Source: Kiloniellales bacterium (GTDB lineage: Bacteria; Pseudomonadota; Alphaproteobacteria; Kiloniellales; JAKSBE01). Taken from it: 16,413 nucleotides of DNA. Position numbers and translations under genes: made by a program. The notes under the pieces were generated by a model, which saw only the letters and a list, made by a program, of their open reading frames with translations, was not told where the DNA came from and made no database searches. Below are positions 1 through 7,129 of the stretch, in pieces. Position 1 is the first letter of the stretch, and each line of letters begins with the position of its first letter. The DNA lies in contig JASJAL010000045.1 of the NCBI GenBank assembly GCA_030067055.1, forward strand, positions 1 through 16,413, read 5' to 3'.

Positions 1-660
1 CAGAGGCGTCACTTTCGAGAGGTAGGCCGAGGATGTCTGGTAGTCGATGTTGGTCTCGCCGCGCTCGAAGGCGAGCCGGCCGGCCCCGCGACCCTTCATG
101 CCGAAGACCGGCTCGACCTTGAGTCCGAGCAGCTCGAAGGCCAGCAGCGGTACGAGGTCAAGCGAGGTTGCACCCTGCGATCCGTAGAGCAGTTCGGTAT
201 CCGAAAGCTTGCCGATATCGGCCGCGGACTTCACCCCGAGCTCGGGATTGACGTAGGCAACGCCGCCAGTGGGCGTGGCGAGCACGACGTTCCAGTCCTT
301 GTACTCGTAGCGGACACGGGAATCGTTCAACAGATAGGGGAACTGGGTCGATCCCGAGGTGCCGAAGATGGTCAGGCCATCCGGCTTGGCCCGCGAGGCG
401 AAGAAGTTCGCGCCCTTGGTCGAACCGGCGCCGGGCATGTTCTTGACCACAACGGTCGGCTTGCCCGGCAAGGCATCGGCCAACAGCGGCGCGTAGAAAC
501 GCGACCACTTGTCCGATCCGCCGCCTTCCTTGAAGGGGATGATCCATTCGATGGTCTTGCCGGAGAAGTCGGCCGCCTGCAGGGGACCGGACAAAGCGGT
601 GACGGTGGCAAGGACGCAGAGCGTGAAAGCGACGCCCAGTGATTTCTTAAAGCTGGCCAT
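1..660 (-). CDS. TctC/Bug-family tripartite transporter substrate-binding protein (partial, C-terminus off the left edge)
   Basis: Periplasmic solute-binding component of a tripartite tricarboxylate transporter, which would hand a carboxylate-type ligand to a TctAB membrane complex. The 220 visible residues start with a signal peptide (basic MASFKKS, hydrophobic core, Ala-Ala cleavage site near residue 30). The mature start IEWIIPFKEGGGSDKW is the Bug-family N-terminal strand and glycine-rich ligand loop. KNMPGAGSTKGANFFA (about residues 73-88) and a later YGSQGATSLD segment are also typical. The ATG at 660 is chosen because GGGAGG lies 9 bases upstream on the minus strand and the signal peptide begins there. 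The gene is divergent from a TctD/TctE-like pair, the usual arrangement for regulation of such uptake systems. The reading frame is open to the edge, so the end is missing. Substrate cannot be told. Confidence 0.88.
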   Translation of the reverse strand, partial: MASFKKSLGVAFTLCVLATVTALSGPLQAADFSGKTIEWIIPFKEGGGSDKWSRFYAPLLADALPGKPTVVVKNMPGAGSTKGANFFASRAKPDGLTIFGTSGSTQFPYLLNDSRVRYEYKDWNVVLATPTGGVAYVNPELGVKSAADIGKLSDTELLYGSQGATSLDLVPLLAFELLGLKVEPVFGMKGRGAGRLAFERGETNIDYQTSSAYLSKVTPL

Positions 661-840
661 GAAATCGCCTCCCAAAGGCAAATGCAAAACGGCGGAAGGC
701 GAGATTCTCTGGCACTTTCCCGGCGCTCGCCGAGAAGGTCCCGAGGGTGTGCTGCGCCTCCCGCGATCTCCCGCCGCCCTTCGGCTCCCAGGCTGGCCCT
801 TCGGCCAGGCGGCAGGTTGATTGCCATCATCCTGATCTGG

Positions 841-861
841 CAAGCTTTCATCAAGCTTTCA
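841..861. promoter_or_regulatory. Candidate response-regulator operator: 11-bp-period direct repeat
   Basis: CAAGCTTTCA occurs twice, at 841-850 and 852-861, one helical turn apart. OmpR/PhoB-family regulators typically bind such tandem half-sites with a period of 10-11 bp. The site lies about 40 bases before the start of an OmpR-family regulator and in the intergenic region (661-902) shared with the divergent binding-protein gene. It is a natural candidate for autoregulation and transporter control. The binding claim is inference; the repeat itself is seen directly. Nothing else was recognised in 661-902 apart from the ribosome binding site at 667-673. Confidence 0.5.
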
Positions 862-902
862 CTCTAGGAGCCTCCTCAGACTGTCCGGGATCGGCAGGCC
901 GG

Positions 903-1562
903 ATGCGGATTGCGCTGGTTGAAGACAACGAAATGCTCGCGGACGGAATCGCCAAGGCCCTAGGCGACGAGGGTCACGGTATCGACCTCCTGCAGGACGG
1001 CGAGCAAGCGGACGATTATCTCAAGAGCGATTCCGTCGACCTGATAATCCTGGACCTCGCCCTACCGGGACTTGACGGCCTCGAGGTCCTGAAACGCCTG
1101 CGACAAAGGGGCAATGCGACCCCTGTCCTGGTCCTGACCGCCCGCGGCGACCTCGGCGACCGGATCAAGGGCCTCGATGTCGGCGCCGACGACTACCTCG
1201 TCAAGCCCTTCGAAATGGCCGAGCTCGAGGCGCGGGTCCGCGCCTTGCTGCGCCGGGCCTCGGCGCGCGATAGCCTCGAGGTCGCGCTGCGACGGCTGCG
1301 CTACGACCGCGCGGCGCGGCGCGCCTTCGTCGACGAAGCAGAGATCCGACTGCCGATGAAGGAGCTCTCTTTGCTGGAATGCCTCCTCGACCGCCAGGGT
1401 CAGATTGTTTCCAAGGAGACCATCGCCGACCATCTCTATGGTGCCGGATCGGACGTCGACGTAAAGGTGATCGAGCTCTACGTCCACCGACTGCGCAAGC
1501 GGCTCGTTCAGGCCGAAGTCGGGATCCGCACCGTGCGGGGACTGGGGTATATCATCGAATAA
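903..1562 (+). CDS. OmpR-family response regulator, TctD-like
   Basis: DNA-binding response regulator of 219 residues, a normal length for the family. The receiver domain spans about residues 1-115: acidic pair E7/D8, phosphoacceptor D51 in LIILDLALPG, T79 in VLVLTA, and K101 in the DDYLVKPF motif. The C-terminal winged helix (about 125-219) ends in the hallmark VIELYVHRLRKRL and IRTVRGLGYIIE. The ATG at 903 is used because MRIALVEDNE is the canonical receiver start; longer in-frame extensions have no family counterpart. The ribosome binding site is weak. A histidine kinase starts 35 bases downstream, so the two form an operon. Opposite is a TctC-like binding protein, which suggests the pair controls carboxylate uptake, as TctD does for citrate. 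The target is inferred from context only. Confidence 0.93.
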   Translation: MRIALVEDNEMLADGIAKALGDEGHGIDLLQDGEQADDYLKSDSVDLIILDLALPGLDGLEVLKRLRQRGNATPVLVLTARGDLGDRIKGLDVGADDYLVKPFEMAELEARVRALLRRASARDSLEVALRRLRYDRAARRAFVDEAEIRLPMKELSLLECLLDRQGQIVSKETIADHLYGAGSDVDVKVIELYVHRLRKRLVQAEVGIRTVRGLGYIIE

Positions 1563-1597
1563 GAAGAAAAAAATCCTGACCGCCGGGAGGCACTGCC

Positions 1598-2974
1598 ATG
1601 TTTCTGCCCCTCAGTTCACTTCGCGGGCGCCTGCTGCTGCTGCTCGCCGTACCGACGGTGCTGATTGCTGCGGCGGCGATTGCCCAGAGCTACCTCTCGG
1701 CGCGCGAGACCGTCCACCAGCTCTATGACAAGACGCTGCTGGCGGTGACCCTGACGATTTCCGAGCAGGTCGTGGCAACCGATGGCGATCTGCTCGCGGA
1801 GACGGTCCTGGAATCTCTCACTCAGGGCCTCGGCGACCCGCTCTACTATCACGCGACAGGTCCCGGCAGCGCCTTCGTGACCGGCTATGGGGATCCGCCA
1901 CCCCTTCCCTCCGGTCTGGTTCTCGAGGGCGGCCAGACGCGCTTCTTCGACAGCAGCTACCTCGGCCAGCCGGTTCGGGTCGCAGCCCTGCGGCAGCTGA
2001 TATCTGACGGCGTGCTGCAGGGATGGGTGACCGTGCGGGTCTGGCAAACACTCAACGAGCGGGAGGCGCTGTCCCTGAGCCTCGCGCTCGATTCGTTACT
2101 GCGGATGCTGGTGATCATCGTTTGCGCGGCTCTGGTGCTCTGGTTCGGCATCAGCCGAGGGCTCCGGCCGCTTGCCGAGCTTCGGGAGTCGGTCGAGCGC
2201 CGTTCACCGACTGACCTGTCGGATATCCGCCGCCCGGTGCCCGCGGAGGTCACCAGTCTGGTCGCCGCGATGAATCACCTCTTCCAACGCCTGAAAGCGG
2301 CCTTTGCCGAGCGCGAAGCCTTCATCGCCAATGCCTCGCACCAGTTGCGCAACCCGATCGCGGCGATCCAAAGCCAAGCCGAGGCCGCCGCCAAGGCCAA
2401 GTCCGAGGATGAGCTGCGCCGGCGGGTCGAAGGCATAGCCGAGGCGGCCAGGCGCAGCGGGCGCTTGACCAACCAGTTGCTCAGCCTGACCCGGACGCGC
2501 AGCCAGGCCGAGGAACCGAAGAAGCCCTTCGACCTGGCCGCCGAGACCGCGGAGATCCTGCGCTCGCACAGCCCGCGCGGCCTCCGCCGCGACATGGAGA
2601 TCTCCTTCGAGGCGCCGGAGACGCCGGTCGAGATCACCGGAAACCGCCTGATGCTGGGCGAGGCCATCTCCAACCTGATCGACAATGCAATCCGATATGG
2701 GCGCGACGGCGGCCGGCTCGAGGTCGGAGTGCATCCCCACGCCGACAAGGTGGTCGTGGTCGTCGAAGACGACGGCCCGGGCGTGCCGCCAGCGGACGCC
2801 GAACGAATCTTCGACCGCTTCATTCGCCTGACCGAGGAGGTCCCAGAAGGCTGCGGCCTCGGCCTCGCCATCGCCCGCGAGGTCGCCCAAGCTCACGACG
2901 GCAACATCCACTTCAGCAATGGCCGCCTCGGAAAAGGATCGCGCTTCGAGCTGGAGCTTCCCGGGCGAGGCTGA
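1598..2974 (+). CDS. Two-component sensor histidine kinase, TctE-like
   Basis: Inner-membrane sensor kinase of 458 residues that would phosphorylate the regulator just upstream. A first membrane segment (about 11-30) is followed by a periplasmic sensor region (about 31-160) of the kind found in TctE/QseC-like kinases. A second membrane segment (about 161-186) leads into a HAMP-like linker. The phosphoacceptor is H248 in ANASHQLRNPIAAI (HisKA). The ATPase part shows the N box LIDNAIRYG (N363), the G1 box DDGPGVP (391-397), a DRF F-box, and GCGLGLAIA (418-425). GGGAGG stands 7 bases before the ATG and supports this start. The ligand is unknown; a tricarboxylate is a guess from the neighbouring binding protein. 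Confidence 0.92.
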   Translation: MFLPLSSLRGRLLLLLAVPTVLIAAAAIAQSYLSARETVHQLYDKTLLAVTLTISEQVVATDGDLLAETVLESLTQGLGDPLYYHATGPGSAFVTGYGDPPPLPSGLVLEGGQTRFFDSSYLGQPVRVAALRQLISDGVLQGWVTVRVWQTLNEREALSLSLALDSLLRMLVIIVCAALVLWFGISRGLRPLAELRESVERRSPTDLSDIRRPVPAEVTSLVAAMNHLFQRLKAAFAEREAFIANASHQLRNPIAAIQSQAEAAAKAKSEDELRRRVEGIAEAARRSGRLTNQLLSLTRTRSQAEEPKKPFDLAAETAEILRSHSPRGLRRDMEISFEAPETPVEITGNRLMLGEAISNLIDNAIRYGRDGGRLEVGVHPHADKVVVVVEDDGPGVPPADAERIFDRFIRLTEEVPEGCGLGLAIAREVAQAHDGNIHFSNGRLGKGSRFELELPGRG

Positions 2975-3028
2975 ACCGCGCCGCAAACCGAGAATCTTGA
3001 GTTCGCAACGTTTGGCAGGGAGACCATG

Positions 3029-3052
3029 AGTCCCGGCCAGCCAGACGGGACT
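3029..3052. terminator. Weak stem-loop between convergent genes
   Basis: AGTCCCG (3029-3035) pairs with CGGGACT (3046-3052) across a 10-base loop. It lies in the 98-base gap between the kinase end and the LysR end, where a bidirectional terminator would be useful. No T-tract follows on either strand, so the terminator role is uncertain. Confidence 0.3.
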
Positions 3053-3072
3053 GCGTCTGATCGGGACGTGCG

Positions 3073-3987
3073 CTAGTCGAGGGCGGCAGTCTCGGCCTCG
3101 AGGAAATCCAGCAGGGTCCGAGCGGCCGGTGCGAGGGGGGCGGCCTCGCGGGTGACGATCTTGAGGCGACTGCGCGCCCAGGTCTCGCCGAGTGGCGCGC
3201 CCTCGATCGCCAGGGCCGTGAGGTACGGCTTGACGCTGCTCTCCCGCAGGAAGCCGACGCCCAGCCCCGCCTCGACCAGGCGCCGCAGGGAATCGAAGCG
3301 GGTCACGCGCAGGCTCGGCTCCAGTGGCTTGCCGATGCTCTCGGCCGCCTGTTGCAGCATCTCGTCGAGCACGCCGCCCTGGTGCAGGGAGATCACCGGA
3401 TGATCAAGCGTTGCGGCGAAGGCGACGGGCGCGTCCGCGGCGCGGCCGGCGAAGAGGGGATGGTCGCGCGCGCCGACCACCCAGACCGGATCGGCGCAGA
3501 AGTCGGCGACCGCCAAACCCGCCAGGTCTTCGGAGTCGGCAACGATGCCGAGATCGCAGTCGCCATCGCGGATCGCGGCGACGGCCTCCGCGCTATAGAG
3601 CTCGACCAGCTCCAGGCCGATGTCCGGCCAACGCTCGCTGGCATCCTTCAAGAGATCGGCCAGCCGGCCGACGATGGCAGAAGTGACGGCGGCGATCCGG
3701 ACCCGGCCCCGGTCGCCCTCGGCGAAGTGCTTGAGGGCTGCGTCGAGATCGCGGACCTGGGTCAACAGCCGGCGGCCGTGTTTCGCGAAGACCTCGCCCG
3801 CGGGCGTCAGGACGACCCCGCGGGGCCGGCGCTCGAGCAAGGGCGCCCCGAGCATCAGCTCCAGGTCCTGGATGCGGCGGCTGACCGCGGAGGCCGCGAT
3901 GTGCTCGCGCCGTGCGGCGCCGGCAATGCTGCCCGCCTCAGCAATCGCCAAGAACAAGCGGATGGTGACGATGTCGAAGCTCTGCAT
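3073..3987 (-). CDS. LysR-family transcriptional regulator
   Basis: A 304-residue LysR-type regulator, standard length. The N-terminal winged helix-turn-helix (about 1-60) includes FLAIAEAGSIAGAARREHIAASAVSRRI, then LELMLGAPLLERRPRGVVLTPAGE, the family's most conserved stretch. Residues about 91-300 form the periplasmic-binding-protein-like effector domain (RVRIAAVTSAIVGRLADLL and onwards). The ATG at 3987 is chosen because MQSFDIVTIRLFLAIAEAG matches the usual LysR start; a longer in-frame start at 4131 would add an unrelated Pro/Arg-rich tail. Its ribosome binding site is poor, and a small ORF with a strong one overlaps its start by 50 bases, so translation may be coupled. It is divergent from the dioxygenase gene at 4382, a usual layout for a LysR regulator and its target. 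Confidence 0.93.
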   Translation of the reverse strand: MQSFDIVTIRLFLAIAEAGSIAGAARREHIAASAVSRRIQDLELMLGAPLLERRPRGVVLTPAGEVFAKHGRRLLTQVRDLDAALKHFAEGDRGRVRIAAVTSAIVGRLADLLKDASERWPDIGLELVELYSAEAVAAIRDGDCDLGIVADSEDLAGLAVADFCADPVWVVGARDHPLFAGRAADAPVAFAATLDHPVISLHQGGVLDEMLQQAAESIGKPLEPSLRVTRFDSLRRLVEAGLGVGFLRESSVKPYLTALAIEGAPLGETWARSRLKIVTREAAPLAPAARTLLDFLEAETAALD

Positions 3988-4180
3988 GACCCCGCTGCGG
4001 CCGCACCTTGTCCCACTCGCCCTGCCCGGCGGCGGTTTTCGGGCCGATTCCGGCCTGCCGCCTGAAGTCTTCCGATAGGGCCTGCAGGGCCTCCGGCCCC
4101 CGATACTGGACGGACTGCGCCCTTTCGCCAACGTCTATCGCGGCGAAGAGCAATCGGATGAACTCTTGGATCGCCCGCAT
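3938..4180 (-). CDS. Hypothetical 80-residue protein overlapping the LysR start
   Basis: Not recognised. An 80-codon ORF starts at ATG 4180, with GGAGG five bases upstream, one of the better ribosome binding sites in the window. It begins MRAIQEFIRLLFAAIDVGER, an amphipathic or hydrophobic helix, and continues with a glutamine- and charge-rich stretch. Codon third positions are GC-rich, as in real genes here. The last 17 codons overlap the LysR coding sequence in another frame. It could be a genuine small protein or a leader ORF that couples ribosome entry to LysR translation. The frame also stays open upstream of 4180 antisense to the dioxygenase; that part is regarded as a shadow. Confidence 0.45.
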   Translation of the reverse strand: MRAIQEFIRLLFAAIDVGERAQSVQYRGPEALQALSEDFRRQAGIGPKTAAGQGEWDKVRPQRGHAELRHRHHPLVLGDC

Positions 4181-4328
4181 GGCAACCTCCATTCGCGGCC
4201 AGGTTCGATATCTCCTCACCGAAAATTGGGCGGCCGGCCGGTTCCCGACCAGCACCGCCTCGCGACGGCAAGCATCGCAGACCGCGAGGGCTGACGGCCA
4301 ACCGAGCATCCGCTTGCCAGGCCCCAGT

Positions 4329-4339
4329 ATCTGACAGAT
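4329..4339. promoter_or_regulatory. Possible LysR operator, perfect 11-bp palindrome
   Basis: ATCTG-A-CAGAT is a perfect dyad in the 201-base gap between the divergent LysR-side genes and the dioxygenase. LysR regulators usually bind dyads near the shared promoter. One short palindrome is weak evidence. No convincing -35/-10 pair was seen in this gap. Confidence 0.22.
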
Positions 4340-4381
4340 GATTTCTTTCGTTCGATCATGTGTTTGACCGAGGTCGTTACG

Positions 4382-5224
4382 ATGAAGAAGGAAGCCGGTG
4401 GACACCGCCTCTCGCCAGAGGAGATCGCCGCCTTCCGGCGCGACGGGGCGGTCGCTCTCCGCGAGGTCTTTTCCGAAGATTGGATCGATCTCTTGCGCCG
4501 GGGCATCGAGGCCGACCTCGAGAGCCCGGCCCCCAATCTGGGCAACCACTGCAAGGACCCGGCGGCGCCGGCCTACTGGGAGGACTTCTGGTGCTGGTCC
4601 CACTTTCCGGAGTTCGAGCGCTTCGTCCGCGAGTCGCCCTGCGCCGGTATCGCCGCCCAGCTTCTGGGTGCCGAACGGATCAACCTGGTCATGGACAACT
4701 GGTTCCTGCGCGAGGCCGGCTCGCGCTCGCGACCGCCCTTTCATCACGACATCTCCTACTTCGACTTCACCGGCTCGATGTGCGTGCTCTGGCTCCCCCT
4801 TGAGCCGGTAACCAAGGAAAATGGGATCGCCTTCGTGCGCGGCTCCCACCTCTGGGACAAGCTCTTCCTCCGGGTCCGCTTCGACGACGGCCACCGGGTC
4901 GACGGCGAGGCCTTCGAGGTCGGGGGCCAGCGCTACGAAGCGCCGCCGGACATCGAGGCCGATCCCGGGGCCTACGACCTGCTGGGCTTCGATCTCGACC
5001 TCGGGGACTGCGTCTACTTCGACATGCGCACGCTGCACGGCAGCCTGTCGACCGTCACCCCGAGCGAGACCGTGCGGCGCTACACCTTGCGGATGACGGC
5101 CGAAGACGGGCAGATCCGCTACCGCGGCGACTGGGCCAAGGAGGAGCGCGCGATCTTTGAGGCCCAGGGCTACCGAGACGGGGATGCGATCGCCGGCGAC
5201 TTCTTTCCCCAGCTCTGGCCCTAG
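4382..5224 (+). CDS. Phytanoyl-CoA dioxygenase (PhyH) family Fe(II)/2-oxoglutarate oxygenase
   Basis: Predicted cytosolic non-haem iron, 2-oxoglutarate-dependent oxygenase of 280 residues, typical for bacterial PhyH-family members. The N-terminal segment LSPEEIAAFRRDGAVALREVFSEDWIDLL (from about residue 10) is a standard PhyH start. The metal triad is visible as H121-x-D123 (in FHHDISYFD) and distal H209 (in MRTLHGS); R222/R223 or R227 in VRRYTLRM would bind 2-oxoglutarate. WLPLEPVTKENGIAFVRGSH is the usual core strand pair. The ATG at 4382 has GAGG eight bases upstream; the in-frame ATG at 4358 has no such site. The substrate is unknown: family members hydroxylate acyl-CoAs, ectoine or other small molecules. 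The divergent LysR gene is its likely regulator. Confidence 0.9.
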   Translation: MKKEAGGHRLSPEEIAAFRRDGAVALREVFSEDWIDLLRRGIEADLESPAPNLGNHCKDPAAPAYWEDFWCWSHFPEFERFVRESPCAGIAAQLLGAERINLVMDNWFLREAGSRSRPPFHHDISYFDFTGSMCVLWLPLEPVTKENGIAFVRGSHLWDKLFLRVRFDDGHRVDGEAFEVGGQRYEAPPDIEADPGAYDLLGFDLDLGDCVYFDMRTLHGSLSTVTPSETVRRYTLRMTAEDGQIRYRGDWAKEERAIFEAQGYRDGDAIAGDFFPQLWP

Positions 5225-5326
5225 ATCAAACCCCGCTGAATTGGAATCAATTGAGCGGGGATAATTTGATCTATTTCATATAGGTAGAGCAGCCTATCCG
5301 CTTTCAAGTGAACGCGGGCTGCTCTA
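5224..5326. repeat. Compound palindromic element: two long adjacent hairpins
   Basis: The first hairpin (5224-5271) pairs GATCAAA/TTTGATC, CCCCGCT/AGCGGGG and AATTG/CAATT around a small loop. The second (5285-5326) pairs TAGAGCAGCC/GGCTGCTCTA and contains an inner near-perfect dyad (CCGC..TTCA/TGAA..GCGG, 5298-5317). The first hairpin begins at the last base of the dioxygenase stop codon and could act as its terminator, though no clean T-tract follows. Two nested dyads in a row in an intergenic space resemble the REP/RIME-like palindromic repeats of alphaproteobacteria. Only one copy is in this window, so dispersed-repeat status is inference. No gene is seen in the rest of 5327-5483. Confidence 0.6.
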
Positions 5327-5483
5327 GGCACCAGAACACTCGAGCGCCTTCCAAGCCCGCATTGCGAGCGACCCTAGGCAACTGATTCGCAGGTGGCGCC
5401 TATTGGCCGCCGCACCTGGAGGTCCAGCAGCTATACTCTGCCGCTAGCGCGAGGGTCGAACTTTGCCGCATGAGGGGGGTGGC

Positions 5484-7043
5484 ATGGAACAAAAAGAACT
5501 CCTGGATCTTTTCATCAGCTTCGGCTTGGCGGGAGCCATCGGCTTCCTGATCGGCCTCGAGCGGTCGATGACCACGGAGCAGGAGGCCAAGACAGGCCTG
5601 CGCGACTTCATGATCGTCGCGCTGGTCGGTGCCATCAGCGCCTTCGTCGCGCAGTCCTTCGATAACTCCTGGCTGATCGCCGTCGGCTTCTTCGGCTTCC
5701 TCGCTTTGCTCATGATTTCCTATTGGGCCGATCGAAGAAGGGACCTCGAAGATTTCGGCGTCACCACGGAAGTGACCGCGATCGTCACCTTCTTCCTGGG
5801 CGTCTTGGCAATCCAAGGCATGCATGCCGTGGCAATCGCCTTGGCGATCGCTATGCTCGCCATTCTTTCGCAGAAGAGAGCGCTCTACAGCTTCAGTTCG
5901 GAGATCAAGTCCTTCGAGCTGGATGCGGCGGTCAAGTTCCTGATCATCACCTTCATCGTCCTGCCGGTCCTGCCGTCCCGGTCCCTGGACAACCTGCTCA
6001 CCTATGAAGTGGGCGAAGTCATCTCGATCGAGCAAAGCACGGGCAAGCTCGCCTTCGCTCCTATGAAAGGGCAGGTCTTCCAGGTCGATCAGAGCCTGAA
6101 CCTTTACGACGACATCGAACTTCTAGGGGTTCTGGAGATCGAGAGCGCGACCGAGGACCAGGTCGCTGGGCGATTCAGCAAACCCGAATCGGAGGCGCTC
6201 AGCGAAGGCACCGCCCTCTACAGCCCCTTGGCGCCGATGTTCGTGATGCACATGCTCGCCGCGCTGAAGCCCTTCAAGGTCTGGCTGATCGTGGTGCTGG
6301 TCTCCTTCATAAGCTTCATCGGCTACATCCTGGTCAAGGTCCTCGGCAGCGGTGCCGGGATCGGCTTGACCGGCCTGATCGGCGGCCTGGCGTCCAGCAC
6401 CGTCACGACCTTGAGCTTCGCCAAGCGCAGCAAGGAGCTGCCGGCGTGGAACCAGCTCTTCGCGGTCGCGATCCTGCTGGCCTCCTCCATCATGTTCCCG
6501 CGGCTGCTGATTCAGATCGGCGTGTTCAACCAGGCACTGATGCGCAACATGGCGGTCCCGATCCTGGTCACCGGCGCCGCGGGCGTGATCATGGCTGCCA
6601 TCTTCTTCCTGCGCTCGCAAAAGCTGGCGACCGAAGAAGGCGACGGCGCAGAGATGGCTTTCGACAACCCCTTCAGCCTGAAGTCCGCAATCACTTTCGG
6701 CCTGGTCTTCGCCACCATCCTGATGGCGACGCGCCTGGCCATCACCTACCTCGGCGAGGCCTGGCTGCCGGTGGTCGCGATCGTGAGCGGCCTGACCGAC
6801 GCCGACGCCATCGCCTTCTCACTGAGCGACGCCCAAAGGTCTGGACTGATCTCGCTCGACTGGGCGGCGTTCAACGTCGTGCTCGGCGCGCTGTCCAACA
6901 CCTTCGTGAAGCTGTTCTTTGTCTACACCCTGGGTCACCGGGAACTCTTCAAGCACCTTCTCTTGTCGATCCTGGTGATGGGCGCGGCCGGCCTCGTGAC
7001 CATGTTCCTCTACTACGACCTGAGCGAGATCGGACTCGGGTAG
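5484..7043 (+). CDS. MgtC/SapB-DUF4010 family inner-membrane protein
   Basis: Polytopic membrane protein of 519 residues. The N-terminal part (about 5-140) is an MgtC/SapB-type domain with GFLIGLERS (20-28) and TGLRDFMIVALVGAISAFVA. The C-terminal part (about 258-515) matches the DUF4010 type, with LKPFKVWLIVVLVSFISFIGY and LTGLIGGLASSTVTTLSFAKRS. About ten or more hydrophobic segments are visible. Function is unknown for DUF4010 proteins; a transport role is usually guessed. About 80 mainly hydrophilic residues (roughly 165-245, rich in E, D, Q and S) sit between PVLPSRSLD and the second membrane block, where relatives I know of have a short loop. The start is the ATG at 5484, preceded by GAGGGGGG; a TTG at 5463 is in frame but less supported. 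It ends convergent to the esterase, with no clear terminator in 7044-7129. Confidence 0.85.
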   Translation: MEQKELLDLFISFGLAGAIGFLIGLERSMTTEQEAKTGLRDFMIVALVGAISAFVAQSFDNSWLIAVGFFGFLALLMISYWADRRRDLEDFGVTTEVTAIVTFFLGVLAIQGMHAVAIALAIAMLAILSQKRALYSFSSEIKSFELDAAVKFLIITFIVLPVLPSRSLDNLLTYEVGEVISIEQSTGKLAFAPMKGQVFQVDQSLNLYDDIELLGVLEIESATEDQVAGRFSKPESEALSEGTALYSPLAPMFVMHMLAALKPFKVWLIVVLVSFISFIGYILVKVLGSGAGIGLTGLIGGLASSTVTTLSFAKRSKELPAWNQLFAVAILLASSIMFPRLLIQIGVFNQALMRNMAVPILVTGAAGVIMAAIFFLRSQKLATEEGDGAEMAFDNPFSLKSAITFGLVFATILMATRLAITYLGEAWLPVVAIVSGLTDADAIAFSLSDAQRSGLISLDWAAFNVVLGALSNTFVKLFFVYTLGHRELFKHLLLSILVMGAAGLVTMFLYYDLSEIGLG

Positions 7044-7129
7044 AAGGCCGACGGACAGTACGGCAGGAAACGCCGGGCCACCCCGCTCCCGCTCGACCAA
7101 TGGCCGGCGTGCCCACGGCGGCCCGCGGC

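Noticed and set aside
747..902. Longer start for the response regulator
   Set aside because: The added 52 residues are Pro/Ser/Arg-rich, include the candidate operator, and have no family counterpart; MRIALVEDNE at 903 is canonical.
3988..4131. Upstream ATG at 4131 for the LysR gene
   Set aside because: It would add 48 Pro/Arg/Ser-rich residues not found in LysR proteins; the helix-turn-helix begins at the chosen start.
4181..5038. Minus-strand frame antisense to the dioxygenase, continuous with the small ORF at 3938-4180
   Set aside because: The dioxygenase is clearly real. Only the part downstream of the ribosome binding site before 4180 is kept as a candidate gene.
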